Under the pieces are notes generated by a model that saw only the letters and a list, made by a program, of their open reading frames with translations, made no database searches and had not been told where the DNA came from. Position numbers and translations under genes: made by a program. Below are positions 16,166-21,147 of a stretch of DNA of 21,147 nucleotides, piece after piece; the first letter of the stretch is position 1; the number at the start of each line of letters is the position of its first letter. This stretch comes from an uncultured Clostridia bacterium (GTDB lineage Bacteria > Bacillota_A > Clostridia > Oscillospirales > Acutalibacteraceae), in NCBI GenBank assembly GCA_937891215.1, contig CALAEU010000243.1, positions 1-21,147 of the forward strand, given 5' to 3'.

Positions 16166-18565
16166 TTATCTCTTAAGATTAATGAGTTCTTCTAACATTG
16201 AGTCTGAAACTGTGATTATACGAGAGTTTGCCTGGAAACCTCTTTGTGTAGTAATCATATCTGCAAATTCAGCAGAAAGGTCAACATTAGACATCTCAAG
16301 AGCACTTGTAACGAGAGAACCTGTACCATCTGAGCCTGGGTCGCAAAGACTTGGTTCACCTGAGTTTGCTGTTGCTGCAAAGTAGTTTGTACCTTGTAAT
16401 AAAAGACCTGCAGGGTTTGCAAAGCTTGCAAGAGAAATTCTACCTGCTACAACATTACCGAGTTCACCGTGAGAAACAGTGATTGTACCGTCACCAGCGA
16501 TTGCGATACTGTTGATTTCGTCAAGAGTAACAACACCACCATCTGTACCACCAGCAAGTGTGAATGGTTTAGATGAAAGACCCATTTCTCTTGAAGCAAC
16601 TGAAGGAGTAACTTCAATTGTATCGTTACCGTTAAGAGCCTGAACTGAATCACCTGTTGCAGGGTCGCGTGGTGGGTTCTGTTGACTTCTGAAGTAATCG
16701 TTCATACCTTCAAAGCCTGGGTTTGTAACCTGAATGTAGTCACCCTCAGGACCTTTGAGAAGCAATGAAGAAGCGATTGTACCTTCTGATATTGTTGTAG
16801 TATATTCTGTACCTTCAATATCAAGAGTTACTGTCCAGTATGAGTTACCATCATCAACACCTTCTACATAAGATGCTGTGAATTTGTCAGGAGTAACTGT
16901 ACCTTTACCTGTAAAGTCAGTACTTGTCTGCATAAATAACATACCGCCACCGAAGAAACCATCTTCAACAGCACCTGTCATCTGACCTGTTGTAACAGAG
17001 AAGTCAGTACCTGCAATTTCAGCACCTGTAAGTGGTTCTGTTACAGCTTCTTTTGAAGCAACTGATGCATAAGAATGTAAATCAATACTGTTATTAAGTA
17101 AATCGTTGAGTGCAGTGTGGAAGTTTGCACTGTTTATATCTAAACCATAGTTCTCAGCCATTGTTGTGAGAGCTGGTATAGAAAGCGTAATTGAACCATC
17201 AGCTTCGTTATCTGTTTTAAGAGTAATTTCCTGACCTGGTACTGCTGGATTTTCCGCTGTATAAGTGATACCAGCGATTGTAACTGAAAGGTCGAATGTA
17301 TGTGTAGTAGCATCAAGATTTGAAATAGCAAAATCCATAGCACTTGAGCTTGGGAATTTTTCACTTACTTTTGAAATCTGTGCACCGCCAAGGAAATACT
17401 GTGGAGCAGAAACTGTACCTGTTGTTGGGTTTAAAGCTGATTTATCTAAATCGGTCTGTGTAAACTTCTGACCTAATTTAGTGTTAATTTCAATAGAACC
17501 ACCGCCTGCTGATTCTAAAGTAATAGGATAAATTGAAGTACCTGTTACTTTACCAGTATAATCGATACCATTTACTGAAGCGGTAATTGTGTATTCAGCA
17601 GGATTTGTATTTGCAACCGGTGTAGTTGTAAATGTAATCTGAGAACCATCCGCAATAACCTGTGTTGTTTCTTCAGGGTCAAATTTTGTAACTGTTAATT
17701 TACCCTGGAATGCATCTGCAGGTAATGTAATTTCTGATGGATTTGCAACTGCAACACCTTTGAAAGTACCTTCAGTAGCTTCTGTACCGAACATATTTCT
17801 TGTAGCGGTAAGAGTGAAGACACCTGCTGCGTGTTGGTTACCACCGTTAGCTTCTGTAATAGCGTCATTTATAGCGGTGTTGAGTTCATTCATAGAATTG
17901 AACTTATGGTAAGCATTAAGTTCAACTGAAATAGCACCAGTAGATGAAATAACTGCTTTTGCAGGAAGACCATCCGGAAGACCTTCACTTGAAGATATTG
18001 AAATTGCTATATTACCAAATTTATTTGGGTTTGAAGCAGTAATAGTGTAATCAATACCATTGATTGATTCTGTAACTGACGCTTTCTTAGGATTAACAGT
18101 ACCGATATTACTGAGACAGATTTTTTGTGTATCTGCAGTACCAGTAGCTGTTGTACCAAGAACAAAGTTACCATTAATATCTGTTAAGTAACCATTAGCA
18201 TCGTAGTCAAGCATACCAGCTTTTGTATAGAATATGTTACCTGAAGGGTCCATAACTTGAAGGAAACCTTCACCTGTGATAGCAACGTCCATACCGTAGC
18301 CTGTTGTCTGCATACTTGATTGTGACATCTGGGTCTGAATGCCTGCAAGTTGTGAACCGTAACCTACTGCTGATGGGTTTTTACCACCCTGGCTGGCAGT
18401 ACCTGCAGAAGCATTTCTGAGTGCCTGATAATAAAGGTCACTGAATACGGCACGTTGTGATTTGTAACCGTATGTGTTAACGTTAGCGATGTTGTTACCG
18501 ATAACGTCCATTTTTGTTTGGTGGGTTTTTAAACCTGCCACACCTGAAAACAAAGCTCTATTCAT
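16166..18565 (-). CDS. flgE: FlgE, flagellar hook protein, unusually long (799 residues)
   Basis: Hook subunit exported through the flagellar gate. The N-terminal hook/rod region is classical (SGVAGLKTHQTKMDVIGNNI, then NTYGYKSQR, 1-46; GYGMDVAITGEGFLQV, 89-104) and so is the C-terminus (NVDLSAEFADMITTQRGFQA, about 760-779). Between them lies a roughly 550-residue surface region, far larger than in typical Firmicutes hooks of about 260-450 residues. It is rich in Thr, Ala, Gly and Ser, looks beta-structured, and has several divergent repeats of the type (I/E)GxxYT (see findings). Only two Cys occur (about 150 and 741). AAGGAG ribosome binding site; its AAG is shared with a hairpin arm. Flanked by the two largest gaps of the operon. 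Confidence 0.95.
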   Translation of the reverse strand: MNRALFSGVAGLKTHQTKMDVIGNNIANVNTYGYKSQRAVFSDLYYQALRNASAGTASQGGKNPSAVGYGSQLAGIQTQMSQSSMQTTGYGMDVAITGEGFLQVMDPSGNIFYTKAGMLDYDANGYLTDINGNFVLGTTATGTADTQKICLSNIGTVNPKKASVTESINGIDYTITASNPNKFGNIAISISSSEGLPDGLPAKAVISSTGAISVELNAYHKFNSMNELNTAINDAITEANGGNQHAAGVFTLTATRNMFGTEATEGTFKGVAVANPSEITLPADAFQGKLTVTKFDPEETTQVIADGSQITFTTTPVANTNPAEYTITASVNGIDYTGKVTGTSIYPITLESAGGGSIEINTKLGQKFTQTDLDKSALNPTTGTVSAPQYFLGGAQISKVSEKFPSSSAMDFAISNLDATTHTFDLSVTIAGITYTAENPAVPGQEITLKTDNEADGSITLSIPALTTMAENYGLDINSANFHTALNDLLNNSIDLHSYASVASKEAVTEPLTGAEIAGTDFSVTTGQMTGAVEDGFFGGGMLFMQTSTDFTGKGTVTPDKFTASYVEGVDDGNSYWTVTLDIEGTEYTTTISEGTIASSLLLKGPEGDYIQVTNPGFEGMNDYFRSQQNPPRDPATGDSVQALNGNDTIEVTPSVASREMGLSSKPFTLAGGTDGGVVTLDEINSIAIAGDGTITVSHGELGNVVAGRISLASFANPAGLLLQGTNYFAATANSGEPSLCDPGSDGTGSLVTSALEMSNVDLSAEFADMITTQRGFQANSRIITVSDSMLEELINLKR

Positions 18566-18573
18566 ATTTATTT

Positions 18574-18599
18574 CTCCTTATGCGAAGCTGTCGCATAAG
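18574..18599 (-). promoter_or_regulatory. flgE ribosome binding site partly inside a 9-bp hairpin
   Basis: A perfect 9-bp stem (18577-18585 with 18591-18599, 5-nt loop AGCTG) ends inside the flgE Shine-Dalgarno AAGGAG (18574-18579): its first three bases, AAG, pair in the stem while GAG stays free. Nine nucleotides separate the site from the ATG. This could reduce or gate translation of flgE, or protect the 5' end of a processed flgE mRNA. Confidence 0.6.
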
Positions 18600-18613
18600 T
18601 AACCTATTGGCAT

Positions 18614-18661
18614 AAAAAGGGTAAACCCCATTACCCGAACAAAGTCGGTTTCTCTTTACCC
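18614..18661 (-). terminator. Candidate intrinsic terminator/attenuator in the flgE leader
   Basis: In the sense transcript a compact hairpin GGGTAA / TTACCC (18631-18636 with 18619-18624, 6-nt loop) is followed at once by five U (18614-18618). The same TTTACCC arm can instead pair with an upstream GGGTAAA (18655-18661), enclosing a small hairpin ACCGA/TCGGGT. Two mutually exclusive partners for one arm next to a U-tract is attenuator-like. No promoter is apparent between this point and flgE, so full termination would silence flgE and all downstream genes; partial or regulated read-through is implied. Confidence 0.5.
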
Positions 18662-18671
18662 TAAACGAAGT

Positions 18672-18724
18672 GGTATCTATCAATCGGTCAAGATACCGTA
18701 AGCCTCCTCCAAAGGTCCGGCTTA
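18672..18724 (-). ncRNA. Two further hairpins at the 5' side of the flgE leader
   Basis: Immediately after the preceding stop codon the transcript can form TAAGCC/GGCTTA (18719-18724 with 18699-18704, with an inner CCT/AGG pairing) and then GGTATCT/AGATACC (18691-18697 with 18672-18678, 12-nt loop). Together with the attenuator-like hairpin and the ribosome-binding-site hairpin they make nearly all of the 174-nt gap foldable. I see no match to a riboswitch consensus that I know. Confidence 0.45.
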
Positions 18725-18739
18725 AAACTATGTAATAAG

Positions 18740-19144
18740 TTACACAATAACAGCTCCGTTAATATTTGTAAATACATTGCCTTGAATTGAATTGTTGTTT
18801 ACTGTTGTGATAACCGTGTTATTTTTAACACTTACCACAAACGCTTTTTCACCAACAAGAATCAGAGTGTCGTCAAGGTTCTTCTCGCTCGCAAGTCGCA
18901 CACCTTCATTTAATCTATTAAGCTCATCGTCCGTAATATCCATATTATGATCGACAGCTCTCTTAATAGCGTGATTTGAAAAATTAACTTCACTATTCTT
19001 TTCGATTGTGTTTCTTAACACATCAGCAAAAGCAACTGAAGGTTCATTCTTTTGTGTGCTCGTTGAAGGCGGATACAATCCCTGACCCGCACCCGGAGTA
19101 CCTGTTACGATAGGCGAAAAGTGTTTAAAACGAATATCCTCCAT
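18740..19144 (-). CDS. Small flagellar operon protein (TIGR02530-like)
   Basis: A 134-residue soluble protein at the place, between flgD and flgE, where Firmicutes carry a conserved flagellar protein of unknown function (family TIGR02530). The conserved core is FADVLRNTIEK, NFSNHAIKRAVDHNMDITD, LNEGVRLASEKNLDDTLILV and FVVSVKNNTVITT (about 38-120). The N-terminal 35 residues are Gly/Pro/Ser-rich and probably disordered. There is no signal peptide or membrane helix. A hook-assembly role is inferred only from position. AAAGGTGA ribosome binding site. The structured flgE leader follows directly after its stop. Confidence 0.85.
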   Translation of the reverse strand: MEDIRFKHFSPIVTGTPGAGQGLYPPSTSTQKNEPSVAFADVLRNTIEKNSEVNFSNHAIKRAVDHNMDITDDELNRLNEGVRLASEKNLDDTLILVGEKAFVVSVKNNTVITTVNNNSIQGNVFTNINGAVIV

Positions 19145-19183
19145 GATATACTCACCTTTCTATATTTTATTGTTTAACTCTGT

Positions 19184-19936
19184 TTATGCTGTTTTAGTCT
19201 GTACTTTAATTGGTTTGTAGCAATATTTATTACCACTCTTATCTTCTACAACAACATTGAAGAAGTAATCTGTACCAGATTCTAACTTTGTAACAACTTG
19301 TTCAAAATAATTGCTATTTATAGAAGAACCACCAAGTGTACCATTTTTAAGAATTTCTTCTACTGTTGTAAATGCAGAATCTTTTGAGTAATAAACGTTG
19401 TACTTAAGTCCTCCAGCAGCTATATCATCTTCTGTAGGAACTTCCCATTTAAGTCTGACTGAGTTTTCGGTAACATCAGAAGATGTAATACCATACTTAG
19501 TTGGGTCAATTGTAGCAGATGAATCAGAATCTTGCACCGACATAATCTGTGAAAGTGTATATCTTTTACTGCCGATATAGAAAACATATTCATTGTCTAC
19601 TAAGGAAACCTTGTCGATTTTACCAGTTGTAGTATCAAGTTCACCACTTACTGTGTAACGGGATGCTGTAACTGTTTTACCAACTAATGACATTGCATAA
19701 CTTGTTCTTGAGTACGAAAGCATTTCTTGCATTGCCTGCATATTTGAGAACTGAGTCATCTGGTTTACCATCTGACTTGTGTCTGCGGTGTTGTTCATAT
19801 CCTGATTAGTAAGCTCTGTAATCATAAGCTTTAAAAAATCTTCCTGAGTAAGAGTAGAATTATCCTTCTTATCAGTAAACACTGCATTGTAAGTCTGGCT
19901 ACTACCTAAAACTCTGTCTGTTGTGTAATCGCCCAT
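19184..19936 (-). CDS. flgD: FlgD, hook-capping scaffold protein, with C-terminal fibronectin-III-like domain
   Basis: Cap protein needed for polymerising hook subunits. The conserved N-terminal region is at about 29-72 (LTQEDFLKLMITELTNQDM, QMVNQMTQFSNMQAMQEM), followed by LVGKTVTASRYTVSGE and a beta segment. The last 100 residues (about 149-247) look like a fibronectin type III domain: VTENSVRLKWEVPTED with the conserved Trp at 164, YNVYYSKDS, then LESGTDYFFNVVVEDKSGN. Many FlgD proteins have an Ig-like C-terminal domain, so this could be the local version, but here the match to the classic fn3 pattern is strong. 250 residues; perfect AGGAGG ribosome binding site; fliK ends 18 nt upstream. 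Confidence 0.93.
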   Translation of the reverse strand: MGDYTTDRVLGSSQTYNAVFTDKKDNSTLTQEDFLKLMITELTNQDMNNTADTSQMVNQMTQFSNMQAMQEMLSYSRTSYAMSLVGKTVTASRYTVSGELDTTTGKIDKVSLVDNEYVFYIGSKRYTLSQIMSVQDSDSSATIDPTKYGITSSDVTENSVRLKWEVPTEDDIAAGGLKYNVYYSKDSAFTTVEEILKNGTLGGSSINSNYFEQVVTKLESGTDYFFNVVVEDKSGNKYCYKPIKVQTKTA

Positions 19937-19954
19937 TTAATTTCCTCCTTTCAC

Positions 19955-21147
19955 TTATACATAAGTGTCTAATCCGTCAACAGCCGACTTAATTCTACCT
20001 GCATAATCGTTGGTAACCGTTTCCGCACCATAAACTGAATGTTCTGCTACGTAATAAGGTTTATTATCCTGCTGTTGCTGATTCTGGAATGCTCGTTGTC
20101 TGTCTGAGAATTGCTGATTTGTCATATTAAACTGTGCATTGTTTTCCTGAATTTCTTCAGGTGCAGAAACTGTTACTTCTCTTACCTCAATATTCATTGA
20201 GCCAACAGATTCGCGAAGTGCTGTAATGTCACCATTTAACATTCTTGCAGTTTTCTCACTTGCTGCAGTAATATCCAAAACCATTTTTCCGTTTTCTTCA
20301 ATAAGTTTTAATGTTAACTCGCCTAATTCCTCAGGATTTAACTTAACGGTAAATTCACTTTTTTCAAGGTTTATATTTGCCTTGACACCATCAGTGATTT
20401 GTTCCGCAATATTAAACTCATTAAACAACGGATTACTAAGAGTTTCCGCCTTAGGTAATTCGATTCTGGTTATACCTACATCTGAACTAGCATTTGGCAT
20501 TGCAATTTCGCTTAACTGAGCAGAGAAATCATTAGTTTCATTAGTGTTGTTATTATCATCATTAAGTTGCCCTAAAGCACTTAAATCAGCTTTAACAACT
20601 CTTTGAGAAACCATATTTGGTACAGTAACACCCATTGGTTGAATTAACTGTGTTTCAGAAGTTTTTTCGAAAGTTACTGAAGTAATTGGCATTTCGTTTG
20701 TTGCTTTTAATTCAACATTTTCAGTTTTACTCACTCCTGCAGTCTGCATTGTGCCTGTTACAACCGGTTTTTGGTTAGTTTCAGTCGCTTCGAGTTTAGA
20801 ATTTATATAATTCCTTACTGCTTCTGTCTGGGCATCAATATAATTGTAAGCATTGTTACCCATAGTATAAAGCGTATCTGCTGCATCTTCATCCATTCCC
20901 ATAGCTTCAAAGAAGTTATTTTCTTGAAGTTTAGAAATAAGATTCGGAATTTCCACCTTGTCGATACTCTCAATTCCTGTAATATTCTTAAAAAGAGAAA
21001 GAATATCTTCGGAAAGGTTACCGCCATCTGACTGTAAAAGTTCACTAAGCATACTCAACAACGAAGCATTATTTGTAACATCTTCATCGCTCTCTTGATT
21101 ACCACCGAAAATGATACCTGGTAAATTAACATTTGATTCACCGTCGG
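19955..21147 (-). CDS. fliK: FliK, flagellar hook-length control protein (5' end outside window)
   Basis: Molecular ruler that is secreted during hook growth and triggers the FlhB switch. The frame stays open to the right edge, so the gene starts outside; the TTG at 21061 that could be taken as a start is internal. The visible part is about 396 residues. The C-terminal Flg_hook domain is clear (about 150 to 60 residues before the end): SEFTVKLNPEELGELTLKL, then LDITAASEKTARMLNGDITA and LRESVGSMNIEVREVTVS. The N-terminal part is variable and low in similarity, as usual, and the tail is Gln/Asn-rich. It is the first gene seen of the operon, so the promoter lies upstream of the window. Confidence 0.93.
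   Translation of the reverse strand, partial: DGESNVNLPGIIFGGNQESDEDVTNNASLLSMLSELLQSDGGNLSEDILSLFKNITGIESIDKVEIPNLISKLQENNFFEAMGMDEDAADTLYTMGNNAYNYIDAQTEAVRNYINSKLEATETNQKPVVTGTMQTAGVSKTENVELKATNEMPITSVTFEKTSETQLIQPMGVTVPNMVSQRVVKADLSALGQLNDDNNNTNETNDFSAQLSEIAMPNASSDVGITRIELPKAETLSNPLFNEFNIAEQITDGVKANINLEKSEFTVKLNPEELGELTLKLIEENGKMVLDITAASEKTARMLNGDITALRESVGSMNIEVREVTVSAPEEIQENNAQFNMTNQQFSDRQRAFQNQQQQDNKPYYVAEHSVYGAETVTNDYAGRIKSAVDGLDTYV

Noticed and set aside
18566..18739. Known riboswitch (c-di-GMP class I or II, guanidine, THF and others) in the flgE leader
   Set aside because: I compared remembered consensus elements by eye and none fitted. A proper covariance search is needed, so I leave it unassigned.
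1..21147. CRISPR arrays, tRNA or rRNA genes, insertion sequences, attachment sites or prophage genes
   Set aside because: None seen on either strand. The only direct repeats are the intergenic 14-mers and the coding repeats in fliY.

Overview
This is an AT-rich chromosomal segment from a motile Gram-positive bacterium, almost certainly a member of the Clostridia (Firmicutes). The evidence is a two-phosphatase-motif FliY in place of a plain FliN, FlbD/SwrD between the hook and stator genes, a WhiG/FliA-type sigma factor and CheC/CheD in the flagellar operon, a small flagellar operon protein between flgD and flgE, no P- or L-ring genes, and strong AGGAGG-type ribosome binding sites. I cannot name genus or family. 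Both window edges cut through genes.

Region 1 (1-2036, + strand) holds the 3' part of a Cu+-exporting P1B ATPase (CopA) with a heavy-metal-associated domain fused at its C-terminus, then a small membrane-anchored protein of unknown function. A bidirectional hairpin terminator (2040-2080) closes this unit and also the flagellar operon that converges on it.

Region 2 (2079-21147, - strand) is one long flagellar/chemotaxis operon read right to left: fliK (partial), flgD, a TIGR02530-like small flagellar protein, flgE (hook), flbD, motA, motB, fliM, fliY, cheY, fliO, fliP, fliQ, fliR, flhB, flhA, sigD/fliA, flgF, flgG, cheC, cheD. Most junctions are short or overlapping (cheC/cheD share ATGA, fliO/fliP overlap by 8 nt, fliM/fliY overlap). 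The set covers hook-length control and capping, the hook, the stator, the C-ring switch, the export gate, the late sigma factor, the distal rod and CheY-P turnover. fliL, flhF, flhG, cheA, cheW and cheB are missing from their usual places.

The unusual signal is at the two largest gaps of the operon, which lie on either side of flgE. Upstream of flgE (18566-18739) the transcript can form three hairpins, then a terminator-like hairpin with a U-tract, then a 9-bp hairpin whose 3' arm runs into the flgE Shine-Dalgarno. Downstream of flgE, before flbD (15880-16165), there are three direct copies of a 14-bp sequence and then an 18-bp stem whose loop is complementary over 10 nt to a segment just upstream of the flbD ribosome binding site. 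Both mismatches of that stem are G-U pairs only in the sense transcript, which suggests selection on RNA structure. My main hypothesis is that the hook gene is bracketed by two uncharacterised cis-acting RNA elements that set its expression apart from the rest of the operon. Other oddities are a very large hook protein with repeated beta-rich segments, a FlgD with a C-terminal fibronectin-III-like domain, and a low-complexity linker in FliY.
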